Origin: Adiantum capillus-veneris
Taxonomy: Eukaryota > Streptophyta > Polypodiopsida > Polypodiales > Pteridaceae
Reading direction: 5' to 3'
Assembly (NCBI GenBank): GCA_014529385.2
Contig: CM043948.1
Span: forward strand, 81,511,760 to 81,575,759
DNA: 64,000 bases
Of the stretch, positions 10,061 through 21,053 are shown one piece after another. Numbering within the stretch: position 1 is the first letter of the stretch; each line of letters begins with the position of its first letter. Both the position numbers and the translations under genes were made by a program. Under the pieces are notes generated by a model. That model did no database searches. It was not told the DNA's origin and was given only the letters and a program-made list of their open reading frames with translations.

Positions 10061-10759
10061 CTAGGTGAAGGCCAACACTTTGTCGGTAGCATCGAAGGTG
10101 CCATCATAGGTTAGAAAAGAGATACTCTTTCCTCCCTCCTTGAACTTCTTTAGCTTTTGTGACCTTCGCCATGCAGGAAATGATTTGCGATGTCCTCCCC
10201 TCTTGTATTCTCTAGGAGAATAGCCATAACTTTCATCGGAAGAGGAGGAAGGTGAAGAAGAAGGAGAAGAGGGTGACCTCTTCCTAGCCCTTTTCTTCCT
10301 TTGTTTCCTCTCTTGCCTTTCAGAGTGATGAGGAGAAGGACTATGTGTTGATTTTTTCCTCTTGGGAGGAGCAGGCGATCGTCTAAACTGTCGTCTTCGT
10401 GGAGCCACATCTTCAGAGGAACTTAAACTTTCCTTGCTTTCTTGCTCTTTGGATTCCTCCTCTCGAATGGGAGAGAGTCTTCTTTTGGGGGTCTCTTCAA
10501 GAGGCCTCCTAAGCTCTCTCTCCTCTTGGAGAGGAAGGGAAATTCCATAAGCACGAAGTTGTTGAGTAACTTCGGCTTGCAAAGCAGGGTTGCCCATAGC
10601 TTGCTGCAATCTAGTGACGAGATAATTCACAAACATGGGAGCATCATCATTAGCACCTTCATGTGCAAAATCAAAGCTATCAATGTTCATTCTACTCTCT
10701 TGATTATTGTCAGCCATGTTAACAAAATTTATGTATGTACTTAGTATATGCTTTGGCAA
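10061..10759 (-). CDS. Gag N-terminal segment of copy B with RS-rich region
   Basis: A 232-residue open frame starting MPKHILSTYINFVN, the same start as copy A gag. Residues 1-100 are neutral to acidic. Residues about 105-200 are very rich in Arg, Ser, Pro and Lys, with runs such as SPSSPSSSPSSSSDES. It ends in a TAG at the codon where copy A has TAA, just before a KFDAAFG-like motif. This is probably an RNA-binding capsid precursor region, truncated by nonsense mutation. Confidence 0.78.
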   Translation of the reverse strand: MPKHILSTYINFVNMADNNQESRMNIDSFDFAHEGANDDAPMFVNYLVTRLQQAMGNPALQAEVTQQLRAYGISLPLQEERELRRPLEETPKRRLSPIREEESKEQESKESLSSSEDVAPRRRQFRRSPAPPKRKKSTHSPSPHHSERQERKQRKKRARKRSPSSPSSSPSSSSDESYGYSPREYKRGGHRKSFPAWRRSQKLKKFKEGGKSISFLTYDGTFDATDKVLAFT

Positions 10760-11022
10760 TTCAAAACTTTAGTTGCCACTCCTCTTAGCCTTTGAAAATC
10801 GGCTCTTATGTATCTACACCCACGGCTCGAAGTGGTTAATTATAGAGAGAAGAGGAGTAGGTCTAACATAGCAGAGTTGCTAAGGGCTAGCTCCTTTCGG
10901 ACTTCTTATGGCTCAATAATGGTAAAGCCGTAGGCAAGTCTAAAAAGAATCCATTATTAAGTCCAAATCTCCCAAGGTGTGCACCATCCCCCACATAGTG
11001 GGCTCAACAAAACCGATAATAG

Positions 11023-11808
11023 GTCCCAGTTGTCTTGAGACTCTGTCTCCTTCTTCTTCTTGGACCAGCAATCCTTCTTGACGTGGCCCTTCTTGCCGCA
11101 GTTGCAACATTCAAGAACTGACTTTGTGCGTGACTTGCTCCGCCTTGAGCGATCACGACCCTTTTGGTTTTTGAACCTCTTCTTAAGCCTTCCTCTTGTT
11201 TCCACTGATAGTGCTGCACTTGATGATTCTCCTGTGCTTCTCCTTCACATTTCCTCGCTTAGGAGAACACCCACAACATCATCAAACTTAAGAGTATTTG
11301 TGCCAGAGATAGAATTACTTACAGCCATCGCAAGGCTGTCCCAACTATCCAGTAGAGATGATAGTATAAGGAGAGCTCGCACTTCGTCATCGAAATTGAT
11401 TTTCACTGATCGAAGTTGACGTATGTTTGTGTTAAATTCATTTAGGTGTTTTGCAACTGAACCATTCTCTGCCATCTTTAGATTGAACAAGCGCTTCATA
11501 AGAAATACCTTATTGGATGCCGATGGTTTCTCGTAGAAGTCGTCAAGTGACTTCATCAAGTCCTCCGTGGTCTTCATCTCCGAAACATTGAAGGCCACCG
11601 TTGACGCCAAGCTTAACGGGATTGTTCCCAGTGCCTTTCGATCAAGGAAAATCCATGCTTCATCTGCCATTGTTGCGGACTTTTTCGCAAGACCGCCTAG
11701 AGGCAAATAGAGGTCCTTCTGGTAGAGATAGTCTTCGATCTGCATCTTCCAATGTTAGTAGTTTTTGCCGTTGAACTTCTCAATCTTGAGCTTCCCTTCC
11801 TCCTCCAT
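11023..11808 (-). pseudogene. Copia gag with zinc knuckle, broken
   Basis: The natural start is the ATG at 11808 (MEEEGKLKIEKFNG), but a TAA follows after NGKNY, before HWKMQIEDYL. The remaining 167-residue frame (11745-11245) is typical copia gag (MADEAWIFLDRKALGTI, SVAKHLNEFNTNIRQL). After a frame change, 11205-11023 encodes a basic region and the CCHC knuckle CCNCGKKGHVKKDC. Then the sequence switches to chromovirus DNA. Confidence 0.85.
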
Positions 11809-11867
11809 AACTCCCACTCAATTCAAGGAATCCTTTCCTTGAGATAATTTAGCTACGAGCAAACCTT

Positions 11868-11879
11868 GCTCTGATACCA
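11868..11879 (-). other. Copia primer binding site, initiator-Met tRNA type
   Basis: GCTCTGATACCA, the reverse complement of TGGTATCAGAGC, 2 nt from the LTR start TGTTAGGAA at 11882. Confidence 0.9.
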
Positions 11880-11970
11880 GTTGTTAGGAAATAAGACGTA
11901 GCTAAATAGATAATTGAGTAGATTACTTAATGGAGAGAGACAAATTTATATACACGAGATTATAGAGTAG

Positions 11971-11973
<3 letters not shown>

Positions 11974-12039
<66 letters not shown>
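11974..12039. repeat. (GA)n microsatellite inside copia LTR
   Basis: Uninterrupted GA dinucleotides for 66 bp. Confidence 0.97.
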
Positions 12040-12043
<4 letters not shown>

Positions 12044-12363
12044 CACGATATACGTGGTTCACCCAATGTGGGCTACGTCCACGGGAAAGCATCCACTCAA
12101 TGGCTTTAGTACTTCAAAACAAGAAGTAGTTTACAAAGGGATTATACCCTTAATGGAGCTCCCGCCTTGCTTCACTCTCACCACCTCACACTCACCTTGT
12201 TGCATCAACTTCACACTATGAAATGTGTGTGGAAATGGCCTCCTTTTATAGGCCAAAAGGGTTGCCCTCTCTTATGAGAGACAACCATGTGTATCCGCCC
12301 TTGTGCGAATAAGTCCAAATCGGACCCTCCAATCCGCCCATGTGTGGCTGCCCTTGAGAAGAC

Positions 12364-12500
12364 AAGTCCGCTTTTGAATTCGGCCACCAGCCACCGGCCA
12401 TTGACTTCCAACCACTGGCCACCGGCCATTGACTTCCGACCACCGGCCATCGGCCATTGACTACCGGCCACCGGCCAACCGACCGGTTGTTTTCCGACCA
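12364..12500. repeat. Degenerate tandem repeat CCACCGGCCATTGACTTCCG
   Basis: Four to five imperfect copies of a unit of about 20-40 bp built on CCACCGGCC and GGCCATTGACT. The open frames here, rich in Trp, Gly and Val, are by-products of this repeat. Confidence 0.75.
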
Positions 12501-12743
12501 CTTTCCGGCCGCCGTCCGGCCATAATATTCCGGCGAAAAAGAATATTCCGGCAAAAAAAAATGCTCGGGGACCTCCGCCCCCGAGGCCTTTAAAGTTGCC
12601 CTTGATTCTTGTCCGTGAAAATTTTGGTTTCCGGTGAGTGATTTTCCTTCACGCACGATGGCTTCTCCTCATAATGGGGGCCTTACAAATGTGCGCTTTT
12701 ACCACAGAAAATTACGAGGGTAAATCAGGATCCATACTTAACA

Positions 12744-13660
12744 TGTTTGTGAGTGTGTGTGGGTGAGTATACCCCCTAAGAAACCCCTTACCTTGCTTGG
12801 GTCTACCCTCCCTTGTAGCTCATGCTTGAAGCTCATTGGACCCCTCCAGGCCTAGCCAATCATAAGCAGGAGGCATTACAAGCAGTGGGGGTAGCCTTGA
12901 GACAAGTGTCCCCCTTTCCCCTTTGAGAGAGAGGGCTAGATAAATTCTAAATCAGTTAATTAAATCTCCTAAATTACTATTGGACCCCTTGGGTGGCCAA
13001 CCAATAGGCTTCAGGTATCTCATGAAGGTAACATAGGTAGGGGCCTGACATGTGTCCCTGCTGCCTCTTCAAGCTTGGGCCTTCCTTGCATGTGTGAGTG
13101 TGTTTTCTCTCTCTATCCCCTAGGAAAAGGGCTCGCCCCCCCTCTTGTAGGGATACTTTTGAATTTTGGTGGTCAAGCACCTTAGTCATCAAGCATGACA
13201 ATGCACTTGAACTAGGGGTGTTCCCACAAGCATCTCAGGCAAGCATGTCAAAGCACCTCGAGCACCTTAATCAAGTAGAAAGTCAAGCACCTCAAGCATA
13301 TAGCAGGTCAAGCACCTCAAGCACCTTAATCAAGCACCTCAAGCACGACAAGCACCTCGAGCTTGGGCCGGGTTCCCGCCTCAAGCTCAGCCCTAGTTTA
13401 CCTAAGGTCAAAGGACTTTTACACACATCATTGGAGGTCTTCAATGAATCTAACCCTAAAGTCTTATGCTCCATTGGTTATCCTTGCTCTTTGATAGACC
13501 ATCTCTCATTTGGGACCCTTTACCATCGGCCCCGTGTTGAGATAGATCTATAAGCACATATCTATATCTTAACACTTGTTCCCGTTTATTCTCCCACATT
13601 AAGTGATCAATTTAATATGAGAAAATCATTTGGGTTGGTTAGATATTAGATTTTATGACA
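12744..13660 (-). repeat. Chromovirus LTR, distal part
   Basis: Homologous to 7077-7673 and 1-883. It starts TGTTTGTGAGTG right after the copia LTR and ends TTTTATGACA. It is the outer end of a minus-strand chromovirus 5' LTR, most likely that of copy B. The five bases after it (CCACC) would be the right copy of a target duplication whose partner is not in the window. Confidence 0.85.
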
Positions 13661-15420
13661 CCACCTTACCGTAAAGAAATCTAGTTTCTGCAAGTCTTGA
13701 TCATAATCCTTCGGGTTAAAGTACTTTTCTGCTTCAAAGAGATCAAAATCAACCTTAAAACGATTTGACAATGAATCCACCAAGCCTTTGATGTACATAA
13801 TTGCCATGTAAGGCAGATTATTCACCATCCCGTGCAAAGTTTCATGTGGATCAAGAACATCCTCGTCACACATAGGGCCAAGATGTAGTTGATGAGAATG
13901 TGAATTTCCTGAGGAATCAATGTAATCAATGATGCCATGTTGATTCATCACCTTTGGCAAAAAAAAAGTTGAGTATACATTGCCTCACACCCAAATACAT
14001 TCCCTAGAAAAGCCATTTGCAAAGACTCTATAGCAGCCTTCAAATGGTTACCGATAGAAAAAATATCAATGTGATCTTCTTGAAGTTTACAACTCAAGAC
14101 ATTGAGCTCGCCAAGGATATCTGCAAAAAAGTGTAAAAGGAAATGTATTTTTTAGTTTGTGAGGTATGGATACAAGTCCGCTTCTTCTGCCTTCAAGACA
14201 TTCAATAAAGCTGGCATTAAGCGCACTACCCTTATCATAACTTGCCCTTTTGAGAGCCATCAAACATCATGCATTTTTAACAACTTCAGTTGTCCATTGC
14301 GACCAATATTGAAGTCCTTTACAACTTCTGCCAATGATAAATGTCACTTTGCAGATTTGGAATCCCCTTCATACAACTTTCTGGCCACTTTGTCCACAAA
14401 TTTGAATTCCTTATATAGTTTGAATGCATCACCTGCTAATAAAGACTCCCTATGTGCAACACAATGAAAACTCAAAAGATGTGGCACAACCTTCTTTAAT
14501 CTCGAAACCACACCATTATTAGCACCTATCATAACACTGGCACCATCAGTTGCAATGTGTATTATTTATGCAATGGCAGCTTCATTTTGACCAGAAATGC
14601 CATCAAGGTAGAATAAAAGCTTTCAGCTCAGCATTTATGACGTGCATATACACCCATTGCCATTCTCCCGCATGTAAGTAACAGAAAGAATCATGTATTG
14701 TTGGGTGCTTACATCTATACTCTCATGAATTTGCAGAGAATAAAAGGGACTAGCAACAATTTCCCCTTTTAGTCTCTCCCAATAGACCTGTTTGATGGCA
14801 TTTGCAAACTCCTTTCCTGCACTTGTGCTCGTATAAGCAGAATATTCACTTGTAATTGGCATATTTGGTGTCCGCATGAAACGCTCGCTGGAAATTGCAA
14901 AGCTTTGAAAACTCATTAAAAGGAAAATTTCTACAAACCACAAACCACAAAGTTTTCATGACTGAGATGATTCTTTCTTTCTCCTCATATGTTAACACTT
15001 CAATGTGTTCCTCTATGGGAATTGTGGTTTTTTTAGTGTGAGCATTCCATATTGCCTTTGCATATGAATGCGGACCTGATGTCGCATGCTCATCTAATGC
15101 AGACCTTTGCAAGGTTGAAGATCCTTCTCCACTAAATTGAGTCTTTTTATGTGCAAAGATGCACCACCTACATTTGACTTCTCTTTTCCATCATTATCAA
15201 CTGTTGGAAAAGCCCAAGGATGAGGTATCCTCCAGCTTTCTATCCATCGTCGAACATACTTCTTTTTGCTTGATCTACCTTCAGCCTCAATGTTACCTAA
15301 AGCTGTAGTAGCCACCTCACCAGCTTCTTTGTCAAGACAAAGTTGAGGATCATGCAAGCCAATGACTTCTTGAATGGTCCTCTGCTTTTTATTTTTCTTG
15401 GGTCGTCCAAGAGGAGCCAT
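13661..15420 (-). pseudogene. hAT-like transposase remnant (ZNF862/KIAA1586-like clade)
   Basis: Several minus-strand fragments line up in order: 15420-15094 (start MAPLGRPKKNKKQR, then RRWIESWRIPHPWAF), 15112-14846 (LDEHATSGPHSYA, LWFVVCRNFPFNEF), 14943-14635 (SLQIHESIDVSTQQYMIL), 14532-14344 (VVPHLLSFHCVAHRESLLAGDAF) and 13960-13661. The DESTDVS-type catalytic-core motif and the CVAHR-L motif are diagnostic of hAT superfamily transposases of the TTF/BED-finger kind. The first motif reads HESIDVS, so a key acidic residue is changed. The finger Cys residues are degraded, and frames change at least four times. I could not identify terminal inverted repeats. Confidence 0.7.
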
Positions 15421-15589
15421 CTACCAATAAATTCCAAAATAGTAGTATAAACTATCTTCATGACTACGAAAGATATATTTAAAATATACAAAATAAAAAC
15501 ACTTGTGATACATTGATTGAAAACAAAATAAATACATCTTCGAGGATATTTTGGTCTCATTTGGAGGATATTTGGAGTATCGTTTGGCC

Positions 15590-16584
15590 AAACCTTGAGC
15601 ATTGGAGGGAGGCTCCATAAGAACTAGAGCTTTAACCTTCTCAAGATCTGCTTCAATCTCATTTTGCGACACCACATGGCCTAATAATGATGCTCGAGGT
15701 TGTGCTAACTTGCAATTCTTTGGGCTCAATTGAACTTCTTCTTCATCAAGCCTCTGAAAATGCTCCGCTCTTGAGCTATAACGTCCTATATCATCCATAA
15801 ACACCGTGATGAACCTAGCCAAGTAAGGACCAACAAGTAGGGACCAAACACCCTGTTCATCCAATCAAAAGTGGCATAGGTATTTACCAACCCAAATGGC
15901 ATCCTATGGTAGGAAAAACATCTCAATCCCTATCTGAAAGTAACCTAAAAATCCATCCATAATGGAATACCTCATGGCTAGCTACCTGATTCAGGATGTC
16001 ATCTTGAAACGGAAACAGGTAGTGGTTTCTCTTAGCTGCCACATTCAATGGCTTGTAGTTGATGAACACCCACCATTTTCCATTCTTCTAGGAGTGACAA
16101 CCACTGGGGAAACCCACTCAAACTCCTTCAAAGGTATATAATTCCTACATCTAATAGTTGGTTGATCTCTTGCCTAAGGGATTCCTTTTGAATTTCTCCG
16201 AATCTCCTTAGCTTCTGCGCCTTTGGCTTGTACCCTTCCTTGAGGACTATCTTTGTGCTCAACACCCTTTTCTCCTCACAAATCCTTGTACTCTATTCCA
16301 AACAAATTCAAAAAGGAGGCACACAATTGGACATAGCCTTCTTTCTATTGCTTGGTCAAATATTTGTCAACATATTGGCTACCTCTTCCACACCTATGCC
16401 ATGAACCTGCGGTTGCATTTCCTCTTTTACATGAGAGCCTTCAACAATGACTCCAAAAAAATCAGCATCAATCTTTAGCATATCATCCTCACTCTCCATA
16501 CTATGTATAACACATATCATATGCCACCTCGGTCTCATACTCATAGCTTGTTGTATCATCTTCATCTCTTGCCGCCATAGGATG
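15590..16584 (-). pseudogene. Old gypsy RT remnant
   Basis: Minus-strand translation in several frames gives RT landmarks in order: FGEIQKESLRQEINQLLDVG, EWVSPVVVTPR, a decayed HYLFPFQDDIL segment, FITVFMDDIG (catalytic block) and LLGHVVSQNEIEADLEKVKA, after which homology stops near 15595. It is much more decayed than the chromovirus. Together with 18176-19490 it was one gag-pol unit before the solo LTR inserted. Confidence 0.75.
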
Positions 16585-18175
16585 TGTAACATTTAATGGT
16601 CTAGTAACTTGTGTGTAGCGGAAAATAGCATGAACAGAGTGAGAATTTCATTAGAATAGCTTCCTAATGAGAATAACAAGAGTGCTTGGGTGGAGAGAGC
16701 AACAAAAAGCATAACACCTAGTTAGATAGCATGAACAATACTTCAAAAGAGAGAGAAATTAAGCAATTGACAACAATTGAGGACCAGATTTGCATGGAGC
16801 CTGTCCCCCCTCCAAAAGGCTTTGTATTATGATTTTCCCATCAAGAGAGACATTTTACAATACAATTTCTTGTGTTCCTTCAATACTAGCTAGTGCAATG
16901 AAGATGGAAACTTCATGCACTACGCAAAACACGTATAAAACAAAACATCAATTCCCTCACGGTCTCAGAACCAAGACCTCACACACCTTTGAAGATGGTG
17001 AGAGCTAGCAGGGTATGAGAGTAGATTGAGAGGAAGAAGGAGTATTCTTACGAGAAAGATGTACATCTCCTCACATAATCACTCATATTAACATAGCTTA
17101 GCTTAGTAATTAGCATGGTCGAGGAGATGAGCATGCATTGAAGCTTGGATCTTGGTTGGATTTGCATCACCAAGCCAAGATTTGTTGGTGTAGGCCTCCC
17201 TTCGCACAAGCTTGTAGTAGGTGGTAAGCTTTCCATTAAAGCTTGAAAAGGAGAGAGAGTCTTCTTTACTTTACACATGAGATTGTGTGAGTGTGTATGT
17301 GATAATGCCTTGCAAAAATCAGCCCCCTCTCTCTCTTGGTCGACCCCTCTCTCTATTTTCTCTTGCTAGCATCCTATTGGACCTCCCTAGGCTTAGCCAA
17401 TAGTAATTAAGCAGCATAAGTGATAGCCTTCTGACATGTGTCCCCCTTTCCCCTTTTGTGAGAGCTTTAGGTAATTATTTAATTCAACTAAACTCTCATT
17501 GGACCCCTTTGCCTCCTGGCCAATAGGAATCAGGCAAGCCATTGGGATGCTGAATGCTCATTGGTCCCTTTGGGAGACTGTCCAATAGTCTTCTAGAGAG
17601 CTTAATTCTTACTGGTTCTTTTATTAAGTGTTTTTAAATTAATTAAACAAGATTTACTCTAGCTTAATTCTCATTGGTCCACCTCCAAGGCCATCCAATA
17701 GGAATTGGGTACACCTTGTGGGCATCTGGGCTAGGGAGCTGACATGTGTCGCTCATTCCCTTTGTGTAAAGGGAGCTTATGTGTGTATGTGTGTGAGTTT
17801 CTCTCTTATCCCCTAATTCCAAGGCTCGTCCCCTCCTATGTAGGGATTGACAAAGACTTTTTGTGACACACACTAAGCATCCAATTTCCCTAGTGTTTGG
17901 CCTTTGGACACAACCTTTGAATTTTGGAACCTTAGCATTTTGGAAGTCTTAATGGGCTGAACCTTAGGGTCTTTTAAGCCCATTGTTGCACATTGTTCGT
18001 TTACAGATGGCCCCCCCTTTGGATCCCTATTTTCCCGCCTTTGGATCCCTACTGTGGCCGGTCTGCTAGCTTAACCAATATTCTAGCTTTTTCTCCCCTA
18101 GCAGTTCCCCATATTAAATGATCAGTTTAACATGAGAAAATCATTTAGAAGAATTAGATATTGATTATTATGATA
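16585..18175 (-). repeat. Solo LTR, 1,591 bp, with GGATG target duplication
   Basis: Starts TGTAACATT and ends TTATGATA. GGATG occurs directly before (16580-16584) and directly after (18176-18180). The sequence aligns along its length with the chromovirus LTR (for example 16780-16900 with 6580-6700, and the 3' ends), and its length matches the reconstructed 1.6 kb. It contains no internal region, so it results from LTR-LTR recombination. Orientation matches the chromovirus copies. It interrupts the old gypsy element between protease and RT. Confidence 0.9.
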
Positions 18176-19490
18176 GGATGGAAACAAATCTCTTTGGTCT
18201 CTATATCTAGCACCACCTGTCTCCCTCTCTCCTTATCAGGAAAGGTGAACACCCTACTTCCCAATCCTGTTTAGCACCTATTGCAAGAAGCCACGGCCTA
18301 CCCAAGATAATAGGGTATGCATTATCACTTGCTTTCATCACAAAGAAGTTGATTAGGCATTCAATGTCCATCGCCTTCACTCTTACATCTTGAGCCACAC
18401 CCAAAAACCTACCAAAACCTTGACTTCCTACGTATCCACCCCAATGATTTTCACCCTATGGACTTCATTGCCATCCAGAGGAGCTGACTGCACTAGTTTC
18501 TCGATAGCCTGTTATTTTGGACCATTAGATTGTGCTTGAACTCTTCTTCTACAAAACAACGAGTAGATACCACCTCTTTCCCTCTGCGGATGAGGGAAAT
18601 CTAGTGCATAATGTCTGTCTTCTCCATAGTTATAGCACTTGTCAGGTGCCCTATTTCTTGCTCCTCTTGGTTGTTCTCTATCCATCACACTTAACCTCAA
18701 ATCTTGCTTTTTCTTGGACAAAGCATGTACAGTTTGCACCTAAATTTGTGGCACAATTGCTAGACCTTGGTTCCCATGGTTCTCCTCAAATAGCATCCCT
18801 TGGACCCTGTGGTTGGGTAGGAACCACTACTTCATAGCCCGACACGTCCTGCTCAAATTTTTTCTTGATTTTCTTGCTCTTTGCCTTTGTAATTGCGAGT
18901 GCACCATTGTAATTCTCTGGGCTTTCAAAGTCTACCTTTTCTCTCACCTTGGGATGTAGGCACACCATGAATTTATCCATCATAAAGTAGTCTCCATTAG
19001 CCAACTGCATGGTTGCCGCTAACTCTGCCCATCAAGCTTCAAACAATCATGAAACAAACTAAATTCTTCACTTACATCTTGTTTGAGTACTTTCAGATTG
19101 GCATCCATCTCCACTGGGGATACTCCTTTGCAAAAATCATGTAAGAAACGCGATTGTAAAGATGGCCAAGCGTCCCTCACCTTACAATGCTTCGTACACG
19201 GTACCATACTTTGGCTTTAGTGTGCATCACCAACAAAAAGGTATGCATATTTTTGTCCTTGATCTGCATATAGAGGTAAAAATCTACAATCCGCTTGTTT
19301 GAACTCTCTTCACCTATGAAAATTGGACCATGACTTTGAGATGCCATCTCCACCACTGCATAAACCTTTTCTTCTTTACCAAATAAGGAGGAATCAGCGT
19401 GCTCCTTTGTGGGGGCATTAGAAGAGGGAAGGGGGTACACACCCAAAATACACAATGTGCATCTCTCTATAATCCAGGGTAAACATAGCA
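18176..19490 (-). pseudogene. Old gypsy gag and protease remnant
   Basis: In minus-strand order: gag fragments (19491-19177 IVDFYLYMQIKDKNMHTF; 19207-19019; 19010-18786 MMDKFMVCLHPKVREKVDFE), a zinc-knuckle relic CYNYGEDRHYALDFPHP (18739-18512, with one Cys replaced by Tyr and another by Phe), and a retropepsin tail NAYPIILGRPWLLAIGAKQDW (18404-18207). The reading ends at the GGATG duplication and resumes in the RT remnant beyond the solo LTR. All frames are broken. Confidence 0.75.
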
Positions 19491-19644
19491 CCCCTAACCA
19501 CTATTTTTCACCTTCAAAACGACACAAAATCATTGGCACACATTTTTTTGGACACACCAATGCACACACACACACACACTTACGGGAAGCTCCAACACAT
19601 ACTACATACCCAACACCTCTATTCCACACCGCTAATAGACACAA

Positions 19645-19646
<2 letters not shown>

Positions 19647-19695
<49 letters not shown>
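19647..19695. repeat. (CT)n microsatellite
   Basis: About 49 bp of uninterrupted CT. Confidence 0.97.
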
Positions 19696-19698
<3 letters not shown>

Positions 19699-19866
19699 CC
19701 GGTTCCCTCCTCACCCCCTTCTGCATAGATTTTGTTCATCTTATCTTATCTTAACTTTCTTTTTGGACCCTCAGTCCCTAATTGAGATGTATCCCACAAT
19801 CCCCTCACGCTTGTAATGTTTTGTTTTTTTGGTCCCATAGGTCATATCTGACCTCCGTGGACGATA

Positions 19867-19988
<122 letters not shown>

Positions 19989-20125
19989 CATACATGGACC
20001 TTGGTTCAGGGTTGTACTCAACCACACCGTGTTGACCCATCGGTCAACAGTACGGCATAACTCAATTTTTGTACCAAAATCTTATTTTTTGAGAGTTATA
20101 AAATTTGTACCAAAAACATCATTTG

Positions 20126-20249
20126 TAATGAGTAGCTAGTCTAGTTGCAGAAGCCAAGGTGCCATGGCACTTCCAAATTGTAATGAGTAATGAGTAGCTA
20201 GTCTAGTTGCAGAAGCCAAGGTGCCATGGCACTTCCAGATTGTAAATAA
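20126..20249. repeat. 62-bp tandem duplication
   Basis: TAATGAGTAGCTAGTCTAG and the next 40 bp, ending GCCATGGCACTTCCA, occur twice with a period of 62 bp and one or two differences. Confidence 0.92.
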
Positions 20250-21034
20250 AAATCCATTTGACCCATTGAACTCTATTATTGGTTTAACATATGGTAGCCT
20301 TAGTATATAAGGTATCTAGGTCATTTTGTAAAGCGAACTTTATCATAATCAAAGTTTTGAGTTGCCGTCACTGTGTGTGAGAGAGAAGGAGAGAGATCCT
20401 GAGATTCATCTTGATGCTACTTCCCGCTCGCTCATCACGTTGGAGATCCGACTACACCATCGCGATAGGCTTGAGGCGAGCTACACAACAACACCAAGCA
20501 TTCTATGCAAAATGGAGCACGCATGCTAACGCATCTATGAGCTATTTGTGGTTGTAAGTGTATAAAATGATGTCTGCTTTATGCCTGCAAGTAGTCGTTA
20601 GAATCGTGGCGACATAAGCTATGCATAGGTACTCATACATTTCAATTTTGAGAACTTTCAAAAAAATCCCGTCTTTATACCCGTTTTTTGTAGATGGGTT
20701 TGGACTGAGGATTTTGAGTTAAGAGTCTTGGGGACAGGTGTATCCTAGTGAGTGGATGGTGTTCCTTGAGTTTTGTATGATTCTAGTATGATTTGGTGAG
20801 TTTCCTTCCATTTGTGTGTATGTGGGTTGGGTGGTGTAGTTGAGAGCAGTGAGATTCTTGATTGTGGTTTAGTTGGCCTTCTAGAGTGTTGTATTTGTGG
20901 GATGGTCTCATCCTGACAAGCTAAAGAGATTGCCTCCATGCGCCTATCATGTCACATGTGTCCTTGATTGACATTATGTTGATCTAGGTACTGTTGCATG
21001 CACTTTATAGGTGGTGTGATTTGCTCCCGCAACA
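20250..21034 (+). repeat. Plus-strand LTR, right part (left boundary not found)
   Basis: The end CCCGCAACA sits 1 nt before an Asp-tRNA-like primer site, which defines the right LTR edge. A TATA-like box lies at 20304. I could not locate the TG end or a partner LTR, so the left limit given is arbitrary. Confidence 0.5.
20304..20312 (+). promoter_or_regulatory. TATA-like box in plus-strand LTR
   Basis: TATATAAGG lies about 720 bp upstream of the LTR end, a plausible U3 promoter position. Sequence evidence only. Confidence 0.4.
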
Positions 21035-21035
21035 T

Positions 21036-21053
21036 TGGCGTCGTTGCCAAGGA
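21036..21053 (+). other. Degenerate Asp-tRNA primer binding site
   Basis: TGGCGTCGTTGCCAAGGA matches the plant tRNA-Asp complement TGGCGCCGTTGCCGGGGA with three differences, each C to T or G to A, the kind expected from decay of methylated cytosines. It lies 1 nt after the LTR end. Asp-tRNA priming is typical of Athila/Tat-type gypsy elements. Confidence 0.75.

Larger units (their letters stand above)
7674..11022 (-). mobile_element. Chromovirus copy B internal fragment
   Basis: Homologous to 2945-6292 of copy A: RNase H, RT, protease, gag and part of the leader on the minus strand, with no integrase. Both ends are abrupt. At about 7673 it is fused to the copy A LTR, and at about 11022 to a copia gag fragment. 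Coding is broken by several stops and frameshifts. A central stretch (8532-9375) is identical to copy A while both flanks differ by a few percent. Confidence 0.88.
11023..12743 (-). mobile_element. Truncated Ty1/copia element (gag plus 5' LTR)
   Basis: Minus-strand copia remnant: LTR 11882-12743, initiator-Met primer site, then gag ending at a junction near 11022. Protease, integrase, RT, RNase H and the 3' LTR are missing. On the left it joins the copy B leader and on the right the chromovirus LTR at a point equivalent to 7077. The chromovirus sequence equivalent to 6293-7076 is absent, so a deletion accompanied or followed the insertion. Confidence 0.85.
11882..12743 (-). repeat. Copia 5' LTR, 862 bp
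   Basis: Ends are TGTTAGG and CTTAACA, so the terminal inverted TGTTA/TAACA is intact. It contains a 66-bp GA microsatellite and, near 12370-12490, several degenerate GGCCACCGGCCATTGACTTCC-like repeats. The second LTR is absent. Confidence 0.85.

Noticed and set aside
12211-12656. Overlapping Trp/Gly/Val-rich frames in the copia LTR
   Set aside because: Produced by degenerate GGCCACCGGCC repeats inside an LTR.
13098-13553. 151-residue plus-strand frame
   Set aside because: It lies wholly within a chromovirus LTR and is built from CAAGCACCTCAAGCA-type repeats.
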